64,000 nt of DNA from Thinopyrum elongatum (GCA_011799875.1 CM022300.1:236666807-236730806); one strand, 5' to 3'; shown: positions 31,961 to 43,700, numbered from the stretch's first letter. Made by a program: numbers and translations. The notes: generated by a model from the sequence alone, not told the origin.

Positions 31961-33247
31961 CTCTTCTGAGAAGCGACATAAGGGTTGACAGACGGGCTTG
32001 GCGTCCTTGCGGACGTGTAGTTTGTGCACGGCGTACTTCCTTGGAATTCCTGGCATGTCCTTTGGGGTCCATGTAAAGATATCCCGATTCTCACGGAGGA
32101 AGTCGACAACGTACTTGCTGCAGCTGGGGTCTTCTGGGTTCAGCTTGACCCTCTTGGTCTCCTTGGATGGTTGGAACGAGGCCTCGCTGGCCGACTCCTT
32201 GGCTGAAGCCGGCACGGCCGGCGTCTCGTTGGCTAGCGCAAGGATCCGGTCGAGCTGGCGCCGCTCCTCGGCTATGACCAGCGACTCGGCCAATCTGGCG
32301 CCGGCTTGAGTGCACTCTAGGGACTTCCAGTAATTGCCCATGATGGCGATGAGGCCCTTGGGGCCTGGCATCTTCATCTTCAGGTAGGCGTAGTGGGGGA
32401 CCGCCATGAATTTGGCGAGCACAGGCCGGCCCAGCAACGCATGATACGCGCTGGAAAGGTCTGCCACCTCGAACCAGATTGGCTCGCGCCAGAAATGATC
32501 GCTTGTGCTGAAGAGGACATCGAGCCGAATCTGGTCGATGGGGGAGCAAGAGAGACCCGGCACGATGCCGTGGAACACCGTTCGGGACGGCTCTAGGTCC
32601 TTGGCCTCGAGGCCGAGCTTGGTCATGGTGTCGCGGTAGAGGATGTTGATGCTGCTGCCGCCGTCAATGAGGACCCGCGAGAACTTGCAGATGCGCCTGG
32701 CAGCAACTATAGTGGTGTCGAGGACGAGGGCGTAGCCACCCGGGTTGGGCATGACGGCCGGGTGGTCCTCACGGGTCAAACTAATCGGGCGCTCCGACCA
32801 GTGCATGTACTCCGACACGGCCGGGACGACGGTGTTCACCTCCTGCCGGAGGAGGCGCTCGCTACGCTTGTCGTCACCGAGGCTGGTGAAGATGACGTAG
32901 CTCGCGTTCTGGTTGGGGAAAACATCATCGCGCATCGCTCCGTTTGCCGGGGGTGGGGGCGGAGGAGGCGGAGCCGGCTGCCTCGCGCCCGGAGCCGGAG
33001 CTAGAGGCGGCGAGATGTCTCCCCTCATGATGCGCTTGGTGATGGTGCACTGTAGGAGCGTGTGCGTGGACATCCTTGTGCCACTATGGTGCTTGCAAGG
33101 AGCGTCGAGCATCTCCTCGAAGCTCATGGTGGGCCGCCACACCGTCTTGCCGGCCGGCTCGGCCGCGGGCGCCTGCTCGGCGGCTGCGATGAGGCGGGTG
33201 TCATAGCGTGGGGCCTGCTGATCGGCCTTACGCTTATTGTTCTGCTG
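31946..33247 (-). pseudogene. Tat1 protease region
   Basis: From MWRPTMSFEEMLDAPC the frame runs through a Pro-rich stretch (PPPPPPPPANG) to the aspartic protease with the active-site segment VLIDGGSSINILY and a flap-like region, then YHALLGRPVLAKFMAVPHY. It ends in a frameshift near 31,946-31,967, where a TTCTC microsatellite has changed length just before the RT. The gag end of this ORF is interrupted by the LINE. Confidence 0.78.
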
Positions 33248-33263
33248 GTTGTTCTGCTGGCGA
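33248..33263 (+). repeat. Left target-site duplication of the LINE (16 bp)
   Basis: GGTTGTTCTGCTGGCG at 33248-33263 is repeated exactly at 36521-36536. Removing the LINE and one copy restores the Tat1 gag frame across the site. Confidence 0.92.
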
Positions 33264-36200
33264 ACTCCACCTATGTTGTCTCAACATAGCCGGTCCCAAG
33301 CCCGGATAAAGGAGGAGGGTTGTGATAGGCTTGGCGAGCCAACGTAAAAACTCAGCCACTCTTATGGAGATGAAACCCAAAAGATTTTCATTGGGGCGTA
33401 ACCCTCTCAACGACGCGCCACATCGGAACCCGGGTGTGGTGGAAAATGGGCAAGGGCCAGGCCGTCACCCCCCTGGTGGCGCGCCGTATCCTTAGTGGCG
33501 CGCTACATCGGCGCCCGGATGTAGTGGAAAATGAGCAAGGGTCTTCGCATTTGACTCGACGAGTACGGAGGGTAAGGAAGCTAGCCGAGCCTAGGAGGAT
33601 TCGCTTAGGTAGCTGGAACGTAGGGTCTCTGACAGGGACGCTTCGGGAGCTAGTTGATGCGGCGGTGAGGAGAGGTGTTGATATCCTTTGCGTCCAAGAA
33701 ACCAAATGGAGGGGACAGAAGGCGAAGGAGGTGGAGCATACCGACTTCAAGCTGTGGTACACGGGGACGGCTGCAAACAGAAATGGTGTAGGCATCTTGA
33801 TTAACAAGAGCCTCAAGTATGGAGTGGTAGACGTCAAGAAACGTGGGGACCGGATTATCCCGGTCAAGCTGGTAGTTGGGGACTTAGTCCTCAATGTTAT
33901 CAGCGCGTATGCTCCGCAAGTAGGCCACAATGAGAACACCAAGAGGGAGTTCTAGGAAGGCCTAGAAGACATGGTTAGGAGTGTACCGATTGGCGAGAAG
34001 CTCTTTATAGGAGGAGACCTCAATGGCCATGTGGGTACATCTAACACAGGTTTTGAAGGGGTGTATGGGGGCTTTGGCTATGGCATCAGGAATCAAGAAG
34101 GAGAAGATGTCTTAAGCTTTGCCCTAGCCTACGACATGATTGTAGCCAACACCCTCTTTAGAAACAGAGAATCACATCTGGTGACTTTTAGTAGTGGCCA
34201 ACACTTTAGCCAGATTGATTTCATCCTCTCGACAAGAGAAGATAGGCGTGCGTGCCTCGACTGTAAGGTGATACCTAGAGAGTGTGTTGTACCTCAACAT
34301 AGGCTGGTGGTTGCTAACTTTCACTTTCGGATTCGTGTCCAGCGGGATAAGCGTGCCAAAGTCACTAGAACGAAGTGGTGGAAGCTCAAGGGGGAGGTAG
34401 CTCAGGCGTTCAAGGAGAGGGTCATTAAGGAGGGCCCTTGGGAGGAAGGAGGGGATGCGGACAATGTGTGGATGAAGATGGCCACTTGCATTCGTAAGGT
34501 GTCCTCGGAGGAGTTTGGAGTGTCCAGGGGAAGGAGAAGCGAAGATAAGGATACCTGGTGGTGGAATGATGATGTCCAGAAGGCAATTAAAGAGAAGAAA
34601 GATTGCTTCAGACGCCTATACCTGGATAGGAGTGCAGACAACATAGAGAAGTACAAGATGGCGAAGAAGGCCGCAAAGCGAGCTGTTAGTGAAGCAAGGG
34701 GTCGGGCATATGAGGACCTCTACCAACGGTTAGGCATGAAGGAAGGTGAATGGGACATTTATAAGATGGCCAAGATCCGAGAGAGGAAGACGAGGGATAT
34801 TGGCCAAGTCAAATGCATCAAGGATGGAGCAGACCAACTCTTGGTGAAGGATGAGGAGATTAAGCATAGATGGCGGGAGTACTTCGGCAAGCTGTTCAAT
34901 GGGGAGAATGAGAGTTCTACCATTGAACTGGACGACTCCTTTGATGAGACCAGCATGCGTTTTGTGCGGTGAATCCAGGAATCTGAGGTCAACGAGGCTT
35001 TAAGAAGGATGAAAGGAGTCAAGGCAATGGGCCCTGATTGTATCCCTATTGAGGTGTGGAAAGGCCTCGGGGACATAGCGATAGTATGGCTAACCAAGCT
35101 TTTCAACCTCATTTTTCGGGCAAACAAGATGCCACAAGAATGGAGACGGAGTATATTAGTACCAATCTTCAAGAACAAGGGGGATGTTCAGAGTTGTACT
35201 AATTACCGTGGAATTAAGCTGATGAGCCATACAATGAAGCTATGGGAGAGAGTCATTGAGCACCGCTTAAGAAGAATGACAAGCGTGACCAAAAATCAGT
35301 TTGGTTTCATGTCTGGGAGGTCGACCATGGAAGCCATTTTCTTGGTACGACAACTTATGGAGAGATACAGGGAGCAAAAGAAGGACTTGCATATGGTGTT
35401 CATTGACTTGGAGAAGGCCTATGATAAGATACCGCGGAATGTCATGTGGTGGGCCTTGGAGAAACACAAAGTCCCAGCAAAGTACATTACCCTCATCAAG
35501 GACATGTTCGATAATGTTGTGGCAAGTGTTCGAACAAGTGATGTCGACACTGATGACTTCCCGATTAAGATAGGACTGCATCAGGGGTCAGCTTTGAGCC
35601 CTTATCTTTTTGCCTTGGTGATGGATGAGGTCACAAGGGATATACAGGGAGATATCCCATGGCGTATGCTCTTTGCGGATGATGTGGTGCTAGTTGACGA
35701 TAGTCGGACGGGGGTAAATAGGAAGTTAGAGTTATGGAGACAAACCTTGGAATTGAAAGGGTTTAGGCTTAGTAGAACTAAACCCGAATACATGATGTGC
35801 GGTTTTAGTACTACTAGGTGTGAGGAGGAGGAGGTTAGCCTTGATGGGCAGGTGGTACCGCAGAAGGACACCTTTCGATATTTGGGGTCAATGCTGCAGG
35901 AGGATGGGGGTATTGATGAAGATGTGAACCACCGAATCAAAGCCGGATGGATGAAGTGGCGCCAAGCTTCTGGCATTATCCGTGACAAGAGAGTGCCACA
36001 AAAGCTAAAAGGCAAGTTCTACAGGATGGCGGTTCGACCCGCAATGTTGTATGGCGCTGAGTGTTGGCTGACTAGAAGGCGACATGTTCAACAGTTAGGT
36101 GTGGTGGAGATGTGTATGTTGAGATGGATGTGTGGCCACACGAGGAAGGATCGAGTCCGGAATGATGATATACGAGATAGAGTTGGGGTAGCACCAATTG

Positions 36201-36520
36201 AAGAGAAGCTTGTCCAACATCATCTGAGATGGTTTGGGCATATTCAGTGCAGGCCTCCAGAAGCTCCAGTGCATAGCGGACGGCTAAAGCGTGCGGAGAA
36301 TGTTAAGAGAGGTCGGGGTAGACCAAATTTGACATGGGAAGAGTCCGTTAAGAGAGACCTGAAGGATTGGAGTATCACCAAAGAACTAGCTATGGACAAG
36401 GGTGCGTGGAAGCTTGCTATCCATGTGCTAGAGCCATGAGTTGGCCGCGAGATCTTATGGGTTTCACATCTAGCCTAACACAACTTGTTTGGGACTAAAG
36501 GCTTTGTTGTCGTTGTTGTT
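33264..36520 (+). mobile_element. RTE-clade LINE, near full length, 3.26 kb
   Basis: It is bounded by a perfect 16-bp target duplication, has a 5' leader (ACATAGCCGGTCCCAAGCCC), one long ORF, a short 3' UTR and a short TTG/GTT-rich tail (TTGTTGTCGTTGTTGTT) instead of poly-A. This is the layout of plant RTE elements. It inserted into Tat1 gag in the opposite orientation. Confidence 0.9.
33446..36439 (+). pseudogene. RTE LINE ORF: AP endonuclease and reverse transcriptase, two stop codons
   Basis: A single frame of 998 codons from ATG 33446 to TGA 36437-36439. The apurinic-type endonuclease is N-terminal: RLGSWNVGSLTG, LCVQETKWRG (catalytic Glu), ISAYAPQVG and FIGGDLNGHVG. The RT contains FKNKGDVQSCTNYRGIKL, FIDLEKAYDKIPR, GLHQGSALSPYLFAL and the catalytic FADDVVLVDD, followed by the RTE C-terminal region (WFGHIQCRP, KRGRGRPNLTWEESVKRDL). 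Two nonsense codons interrupt it: TAG at 33953-33955 and TGA at 34970-34972. The frame is otherwise unbroken, with no indels. Confidence 0.9.
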
Positions 36521-36536
36521 GGTTGTTCTGCTGGCG
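36521..36536 (+). repeat. Right target-site duplication of the LINE (16 bp)
   Basis: It is an exact copy of 33248-33263, directly after the LINE tail. Confidence 0.92.
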
Positions 36537-38217
36537 GCTGCTTGGGTGGTGGTGCCGGCGTTGCCTTGCCGGGTTCATCCAACACCACCTGGATCTTCAT
36601 GGCGGAGTCGGCGTTGGCGTACTTTTCCGCAATGACCATGAGCGCGGCCATGGTAGTTGGCTCGGAGCGCAGGAGTTTGTGATTGAGGAGGGTGCCATCC
36701 CGGCAGCCGCTCATGAAGTACTGAATGGCCTGGACCTCATGGACGCCCTCGCAGCTGTTCCGGAGCTCGGTCTAGCGGGCGAGATACTCGCGGCCGGTTT
36801 CAGCTGGCCTCTGCATGCACATGGCGAGCTGGCCGGGACGGCCGGGACGCTTGTAGGTGCCGGTGAAGTTGCGGACGAAGGCCTGCTCGAAGTCGACCCA
36901 TGCGTTGATGCTGCCGGTCGGCAGACTGTTGAGCCATGTCCGGGCCGAACCCAGGAGCATGAGCGGAGCGTAGCGCACGGCAAGGCGGCGGTTGCCGCCC
37001 GCGATGCCGATGGCAGTGCTTTAGTCGATGAGCCAGTCCTCCGGCTTGACAGAGCCGTTGTACTTGGGGGTGTCGCGGGGCAGCGTGAACCCTTTGTGGA
37101 AGGGCTCATCCCGGATGCGCGGGCCGAAACAAACCGGACCGACGGCGTTGTCTTCCTCCAGCTCAAAGGAGAGGGCAAGCTAGTCAAGGCGATGGCGAGC
37201 ATCGGTGTCATCGATGGCGCGCGGGCCCAGCCGGCTTGCGAAGGTACCGTGAGGCACCGGGTTGGCTGAGTCCGGGTTGCCACGCCGGCCGGGCGGCGAA
37301 GGAGGGTCTTGCTGACGCCGGTCTCCGACAGCCGGCTCATTGCCCAAGCCGTCTCCAGCCGCGCGGGCATGCCGGGCTCGCGTCTGGCCGGACTGAGCTT
37401 CGTTTGGGCACGGGAAGACGCCGTGTTCTGCCATTCGGGATCCCCGGTGCGGCGCGAGTCAGACACAGCGGGATGGTCAAGGCGGGCTTGCTGCGCGTTC
37501 GCGGTGCCGAGAAGCTCGTTCAGGCGCCGCAGGCGCTCCTGCAGCTCCTCGCCCTGCAGCTGCTCCAGGCCAACAGCGGCCGCCTCCGTGGCGCGCATGT
37601 TCTTGACCGGGGTGTCGTAGACGGGCCCGCACCTCGGCAACCCGGCTGGGCTCGGCAGCGGTTGGAGTGAAGCTGTATGCGGCGTCGTGCTCCCGCTGGG
37701 CAGACTCCAGCCGGCGCTACGTGGCAGCGAGCGCCTCGGCCCTGTCCAGCAGGCGCTTGCACTCCTCCTCGAGCTGGGCCCGAGCTTCCGCGGCGTTGGT
37801 TGCGTCGATGTCGGTGGCGATGGGGATGCTGAGGTTCTGCATCGCGGCGCGTAGCCGGTCGACCACACTGGCGCGCTCGGCTGCGGCCCTGGCAGCGGCG
37901 GCCTTCTTGCTAGACGAAGAGGAGCCGAAGCCGGTGGCGAATACCTCCGCCCGGACGCAAAGATCCGTCGCCCCGGCGGAGATGTCGTCGCCGAGGGGGA
38001 CGGGCGAGTCAGAGACGTTGAGCACACCGCTGGGGTACTCATCGGCCGCGGGCGCGTCGGAGATGCGCAGTGCGGCGAAGGAGGCGGTGAGCGCATCGAT
38101 GATGTCGGCTGCTAGCGCGACAGGCTCGGGGGACGCGCAACACGTGATGCGCTCACTGGAATCGATGAAGGGCCCTGTCTGGAACATGTCTCCGGCCGGG
38201 ACCTCGAGCTGCCCCAT
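36537..38217 (-). pseudogene. Tat1 gag, split by the LINE
   Basis: The start is ATG 38217-38215 (MGQLEVPAGDMFQTGPF), 13 bases beyond the primer-binding-like GTTGGCGCCCAC. The N-terminal part has a charged helix (ATDIDATNAAEARAQLEEEC). The capsid-like core lies at about 36,980-36,700 (RYAPLMLLGSARTWLNSLP, FRNFTGTYKR-like, GCRDGTLLNHKLL). In-frame stops occur at 37,719-37,717 (TAG), about 37,181-37,183, about 37,022 (TAA) and 36,774-36,772 (TAG). The C-terminal linker continues on the other side of the LINE at 33,247 leftwards. Confidence 0.75.
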
Positions 38218-38218
38218 G

Positions 38219-38230
38219 GTGGGCGCCAAC
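38219..38230 (-). promoter_or_regulatory. Candidate primer-binding site of Tat1
   Basis: Minus-strand GTTGGCGCCCAC immediately follows the LTR end GACA and precedes the gag ATG. The position is right for priming minus-strand DNA; I have not matched it to a specific tRNA. Confidence 0.5.
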
Positions 38231-38237
38231 TGTCGTG

Positions 38238-38242
38238 GTGTG
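38238..38242. repeat. Left target duplication of Tat2 (GTGTG)
   Basis: GTGTG at 38238-38242 corresponds to GTGGG at 61121-61125 on the other side of Tat2, with one mismatch. Both lie inside the Tat1 LTR. Confidence 0.5.
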
Positions 38243-38692
38243 TGTCGGTGTCAAAACCGGCAGACCTTGGGGTAGGGGGTCCCGAGCTGTGGATCTAGGA
38301 TCAATGGATAACAGGAGACGACGAACACAGTGTTTACCCAGGTTTGGGCCCTCTCGAAGAGGTAAAACTCTATGTCCTGCTTGATTGTATTGAATATATG
38401 ATGGAGTTTACAGAGTAGATCTACCTCAAGATTAGCATGAGCTAAACCCTAGGCCATGAGGTGATGAATATAGCTCTAACCCTAATGACTACAACCCTCG
38501 GTTTATATAGACACCGATAGGGTTAGGGTTACCAAAGATAGATTACAACAAGAGAGAAAAGTATCTCGTCCACCCTTAACTTGGAGGGCACACCACGGCT
38601 TCACAGGTCTCCGGTCACCACACGGCTCCACCAGTCCGGCCCACGTACAATGGGCCGTTGCCCCGAGGACCCCTTAGTCCACGACTCCCTCA
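38243..38692 (-). repeat. 3' LTR of Tat2 (450 bp)
   Basis: On the minus strand it starts TGAGGGAGTCGTGGACTAAG and ends GGTTTTGACACCGACA. A purine-rich tract (AGTTCGGGGGCTAC) directly precedes its start, the expected polypurine tract. It matches the interrupted 5' LTR with about 23 differences by hand count. Confidence 0.85.
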
Positions 38693-38710
38693 GTAGCCCC
38701 CGAACTTGCC
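38693..38710 (-). promoter_or_regulatory. Polypurine tract of Tat2
   Basis: Minus-strand AAGTTCGGGGGCTAC abuts the LTR start TGAGGG. This is the primer for plus-strand DNA in LTR retroelements. Confidence 0.55.
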
Positions 38711-39255
38711 TCCAACGCCAAAGCTTGTATCTGGCATCTACTAATCTGACCAGTATTCGGCTTGTGAGGCGAGTTCTTTAATGTTCGGGACCAGGTGATG
38801 TCCGGAATCTGAAGTGGCAATTTTACTTAACATCGGAGGAAAACAAAAACGTCGCTCAAGAGCGAATAGTGCCTTTTCTTGACAACTTCTTATCTCTCAA
38901 CGAAGAGTTGCTTCCGGCCATAACGCCAAGTAGTTACTATTTCTTAAAGCGCGGTTCGAGACTGATGCCACGTTTGACACGTCCTCTCAAGGTGGAAATC
39001 GTGTCCCGCTTTTCAGGGGATATGGTTAATGATATCGATTCCCCTCCCCGCTCATAATGTTGCGGAGATATCGGGAAGTGGAGAGGCCAGCGGCGCGGAA
39101 AAAGGAATCCCCGCCTGTCAATAGCCTATAAAGGGGGAGGACCGCTACAGTTCGCACCTCACGCCCTCCTCCACCTCCCGCTCGCTCAGATCCTCAGAGC
39201 TCCAGTGCCCTTTCTCTCTGCTCTTACAGTGAATCCAACTCCACCTCCCTCGGCC
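38711..39255 (+). promoter_or_regulatory. Promoter and leader of the Tat2 antisense ORF
   Basis: A TATA box, TATAAA at 39,127-39,132 (in AGCCTATAAAGGGGGAGG), is followed by a C/T-rich leader (CCTCCTCCACCTCCCGCTCG) and the ATG at 39,256. No gene lies in the upstream part. The arrangement suggests the ORF is expressed from its own promoter, on the strand opposite to gag-pol. Confidence 0.5.
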
Positions 39256-42200
39256 ATGGCTGGATCTGGTGCCAATGGTAAGTGGGAGGCCTCCTCCGTT
39301 ACCAACGAGGATATTCTGAAGCTGAAGGAGGCCGCCTACTTGCTGGCCAATGTCGCTCATCGGGCCCCTGAAGAGGGCCAGGTCATCCCCACGCCCGGTC
39401 CTGGTGAAAGAGTAGTATTTCTCCCCCATTTTCTCAGGGGGCTCGGGTTTCCCCTGCATCCCTTTGTGTGGGGGCTGATGTTTTTCTATGGGCTGGATTT
39501 TCACGATCTAGCCCCCAATTCCCTTCTCCACATCTCATCCTTCATCATATTCTGCGAGGCCTTCCTCCGCGTCCAGCCACACTTCAGCCTCTGGCTAAAG
39601 GTGTTCAATGTCAAGCCCAAAGTGGTCGGTGGCGAACATGCGGACTGCGGTGGGGCTATGATCAGCAAGCTGACGCGGGTCCAATGGCCGAAGGGCCAAT
39701 TCGTCGACACCATCAGGATGTGGCAAAAGGAGTGGTTCTACATCACCGAACCAAAGGGAGCCCGCTGGGCAGCAATCCCCGCATTCCGATCCGGACCCCC
39801 CACCAGGCTGACCTCGTGGGTCGAGAAGACCCGGACTGGGGGTCACCTGATGATTTAAAGGCACTACGGAAGCATGTTGGCAGTGTGATGGAGGCCAGCG
39901 CGAAGCTGGTCGATGTGATCCAAGTCATGCTTAATCGCCGGATCCTCCCCTGTCAGGAGAGGGCCAAGCCCATGTGGGCTCACAGCCCTGAAGACCCGGC
40001 CACCGTGCAGCGCCTCTCCGGCACGACCCACAAGAAGGTGTGGGGGCTGCTATTCAAGCCACAAAAGGAGTGGCCATCGGAGGAAGGGGACATAGGCCTT
40101 GACGCTGAGCACCCTCCGAAGAAGGTGAGCGATACTTTGTTCAAGCATAAGTCTAAACATTTATTTCGCATGATTTAATCCGAACCCCTTTACATGGGTT
40201 TTTCAGGGCTGGCTCGCCAAGGCCGAGAAGATCAGTGGCCCAGCGCCGCTGCCAGAGGGGCCCCGATCCGAACAGCTAGAGCAGCTGCTGGTCGTGGCGC
40301 CATACAAGGCGCCCGACAAGAAGGGCAAGAAGAAGGAGACATCGGAGGCCAGGGAGGGCCTCCGCCGCAGGGCGGGCGACCGCCCCGGAGATGCGGCGGC
40401 CTCATCCATTTAGGATGGGGATGATGACGAGGGCGAGGAGGAGAGTGCCTCCTCGCACTCCAAGAAGAGAGCAGCGTCCGAGGACGTCGAGGAGGTTCAT
40501 CCTCCCGAAGCTCTCAAGAGGCGGTGCCAGCCTAAGCTGGTACTGCCTGACAGCTCGGACGAAGAGTCCGAAGCGTCCGGGCCGATCCCTCCAAAGGGAC
40601 CCAGGGTCAAGTCCCCCGCGACCAGGTACACGTTACGGCTTTTTTAGTTATCATATTTTCAGTAATTTGCTTTGGTTTGAAAGCTAAACCCTTTCGAGCT
40701 GCAGCCCCCCGCGCGAACGCCCTACTGAGCAGACCTTGGAGGGGATGTCTCCGCCCGCCGAACTGGCGGACAGTGGGTCTATGGCACATTCCGCGCCTCC
40801 TCCGATCCCTGAAGAGGTTGAGGAGGTACGGTCCCAAAGGACTCCTCCCCCTCCGAACACAGAGGGGGAGGCAGACACCATAATGGTCGAGGTTAACACC
40901 TCGGCTGCCAAAGATCAGGAGAAGGAGTTCGGACCATCCGGACCCCTGCCGTCGACCGCTCCCGAGCCCCCAAGGCCTTCGACGGCACAGGCTCCTCAAA
41001 GAGAGGAGGGGGATGGGGAGCAAACGCCAGCGCCGAACACCTCCACACGAGCGGCAGCTGGCTGGCCGGAGGTTCTAGAGGAGCTGGTGAGCGGCTCCAT
41101 CATCGTCGACGGGCACCGCACTTCGATGAGTGCGGTTATGCAGGGTGTTCGGTCCATCCAATCTGGGCTGAACGACGCTGTCCAAGGTCTTCTAACATGC
41201 TTTGAGGTAAGTCAAGTAATGTTCTTTCCTCATAATGTGGTAATCATTATTAGTTTTAGGTAGGCCGCACATATAGCAGCCCCCGAGACTCTGCCAGGAC
41301 CTCAAAGAGGCCTGCAGAGGATCAAATTTGGTAACCGGATAACAATGTCGATGTATTTTTGCTGACACAAGAATCTTCTGTTGCCGCGGCTGCTAATGCC
41401 GCGGCATTAGAGGAGATGGATCGGATGCTCCAGCTTTCCGATAAAGAGCTTGACCTTGTCAACAAACGGCTTGACGAGGCGCAAGGTAAGCCCTGTAAGG
41501 AGATGTGCAATTGACTTGACACTGGAATTGACTATCCGTACTATGTGTTAATCCGTAATCTTAATGATTCTGCAGCTGCTGCCGCCGAGGTCGAGGGCTT
41601 GAAGGAGGCCTTGAAGAAAGCCGAGGCTGAGGCGGCCACGAAGAGGACTGCCCCTGAAGAGGCGGTGGCCGAGCTTGAGAAGGCCAAGCTTGCTGCCGAG
41701 CAACATGAGGCGCGGGTGACCGAAGTCCAAGTGGAGCTCCAGGATGCCATCAAGAAGCTGGAGGCCCTTGAGAAGGGGCAGGAGGTGCAATCCTCTCGGC
41801 TATCCAAGGCGGAGAAGGAGCTTCATGAGGCAAGGTGTGACACTCGAGGCATCCGGGAGGAGCTCCGGCAAGCGGCGCAAATTGCCAATGGTAAGAAATA
41901 TTTACTGTAGAGTGTGTTCGGAGGCAACAGATTTTCCCTGCTGACGAGGGTCTGGCACTCCACAGGCGTATTTGCTGAGCTCCCAAAGAATGTGGCGGCT
42001 GCGGCGAGGCACTATGCCATCGTCGAGGAGGACTCCACGCAGCGGCTCTTCTGTTCATAGTTTCCGGACTCCGAGCGTCCGCCCCTCCTCAATGATCAAA
42101 TGAAGCGGCTGATGGAGATGCATCGGATGTCTGAGCTGGCCTTGAAGGACCTCTATGTCAGCCGGCGGATGGTGGAGCCCTTTCCGGACACCTACTTTGG

Positions 42201-42450
42201 CCTTGTCTAGAGGCTGAGGGAGGTGTCGCTCCGGATTGACGCCGTGAAGAGGTCGGTGTGCCTTGAGGGGGCGAGGATCACGTTTGCGAAGACCATGGTT
42301 CATTGGCCAAGGATTAATCCGATGGAGATGGCCACTGGTCCTCCGCCCCAGGGGAAGGAGCACCGCCGCCCCGAGCAGTACTTCACGCAGGTGATGACTG
42401 GAGCACGGGCGATAGAGGGCCAGTGTTCAAAAAATGTAATGCTTGAGTAG
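39256..42450 (+). pseudogene. Tat2 antisense ORF, six exons (plant transposon-type protein with coiled coil)
   Basis: Exons by GT-AG signals: 39256-40124, 40207-40625, 40705-41206, 41372-41485, 41576-41890 and 41966-42450. The start MAGSGANGKWEASSVTNEDI leads to a globular part (LPHFLRGLGFPLHPFVWGLM, FFYGLDFHDLAPNSLLHIS) like the mobile-domain protein found in these elements. A charged linker (KKGKKKETSEAREGL, DGDDDEGEEES) follows, then a long coiled coil (KEALKKAEAEAATKRTAPEE) and a tail (LNDQMKRLMEMHRMSELALK). Damage: a frame change near 39,830, TAG after SSI at about 40,411, TAG at 42,058-42,060 and TAG at 42,208-42,210. Role unknown; such ORFs are a known oddity of the Tat/Ogre group. Confidence 0.65.
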
Positions 42451-43700
42451 CTGTAATCAAGTGTGTACCAAGTGGGACTTATGCTTTATTATGCGCCCGG
42501 CGAACTTGTTTGATAGTGTAGTGATTAAATTTTGACTCCTGTGTGGCCGTATGTGAATTTTGAACACTACCAATTGTCGGCTTCAGCCCCCAAGTGAATA
42601 TCACAAGGGGTGTTTTGTCTTCGCACTGTAACCGTTAGCCAATGTCTTGGTGCCCGGAGGCGGTAGTGTGGGAACGAAATCGGGCAATCAGGCTATTTGG
42701 TTTTACTACCTTCACTTAGCCGTAGGAGCTTGACGGTGGGGATTAGGGACTAGCCCCCGGTGTATGTGTGATGTACTTGGGGTTGAAGCTTACCCTTTCC
42801 CATCACATGGTTTGTGTTAAGACAAACCCTTCGTGTGACACGGCTAAATCGCCAAGGATTTTTAGAGTCCAACCTCGTCATCGGATCGCAGACCCGTTCG
42901 CGCTTACTATGACGATCAGTTTTTGGCTTTTTCCTCCTGAGGCACTTGACCGGGCAAGCTAGTAGTACAATCGCAGGGGTTCTCCCTTTGCCCTCTTAGC
43001 CAAACTAGCGGAACATAAGGGGCAAACACAGGAGCCGGGCAACCCAACTATTGACCCAAGACATAGTTCGGAACAGATGCATATAGTGCAATATCCGAGA
43101 CGCCGGACACCTAGAGGGAAGCGGTGCCGGACTTAAGGGTATTGAGCTGACACATAAATCAAACTCGTGACTGACTAATATATTTTTTCATGCCGGGCTG
43201 TTCGAAGAGCGATGCGAGAGTCGGAGAGGGACAGAAGAATTGCAAGAATGCGGATATCCGAACACCATAAAAGGTATTTTATTATTTTTCGCAAGCTCGG
43301 GACGTCTAACCGTACAATTCGAACTGCGAAGGCAGCAATTGTAAGAAGGAAAAAGGAGATTTTACAGAGGAAAGGTTGACGTAGGGCCTTGATGCGTGAG
43401 TTGAATTCTTCACTGTGCCCTGCTGCACGTCTGCGCCTTTGCTTCTGATAGGTGGGGGCTGAGACCTTCAACGAGACCTTGATGGGTGAGGGCTCTGCTT
43501 GTGGTGCTTTATGCTTGGGGGTATCCGGAGTTAGTCCCCGGATCGTCCGAAGACCAGGTCGCCCCAGAGTTCAGTTGAGCCGAACATGTACTTCGGATTG
43601 AAGAATGCCTCACGACTGCCCATGGAATTTTAAGCGTAGAGTTGTGCTGGCGAGGCACATGGAGCATGGAGGAGATAGGCGTGCCGTGGGGCGCGTATCC
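42451..43700. other. Tat2 non-coding spacer with repeat block copy 1
   Basis: No coding potential. About 42,545-43,110 (CGTCGGCTTC..., GGTGCCCGGAGGCGGT, CGTCATCGGATCG, GAGCCGGGCAACCCAACTAT, TGCAATATCCGAGA) is repeated at about 48,065-48,630. This is where RT, RNase H and integrase should be if the element were autonomous. Confidence 0.7.

Larger units (their letters stand above)
27406..38242 (-). mobile_element. Tat1: Tat/Ogre-type gypsy retrotransposon (internal region and first 12 bp of its 5' LTR)
   Basis: On the minus strand the order is LTR edge (38242-38231, see also 61,121-62,088), primer-binding-like GTTGGCGCCCAC (38,230 leftwards), gag, protease, RT, RNase H, integrase, a non-coding gap, and an ORF of opposite polarity. 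This is the Tat/Ogre plan. It lacks its 3' LTR: the left edge at about 27,406 is a blunt join to Athila sequence. Gag is split by an RTE LINE (33,264-36,520) and the 5' LTR is split by Tat2. Confidence 0.8.

Noticed and set aside
34402..36015. Minus-strand open frames opposite the LINE ORF
   Set aside because: They are antisense shadows of the endonuclease/RT frame with no domain of their own.
36711..38096. A 461-codon minus-strand frame over the Tat1 gag region
   Set aside because: Its Pro/Ser/Arg-rich composition is that of a shadow frame. The gag-like peptides (MGQLEVPAGDMFQTG, RYAPLMLLGSARTW) are in another frame with stops.
38243..38692. This LTR taken as the 5' LTR of Tat1
   Set aside because: It lies near the Tat1 gag start, but a separate LTR edge (TGTCGTGGTGTG) and GTTGGCGCCCAC sit between, and the polypurine tract on its other side marks it as the 3' LTR of Tat2.
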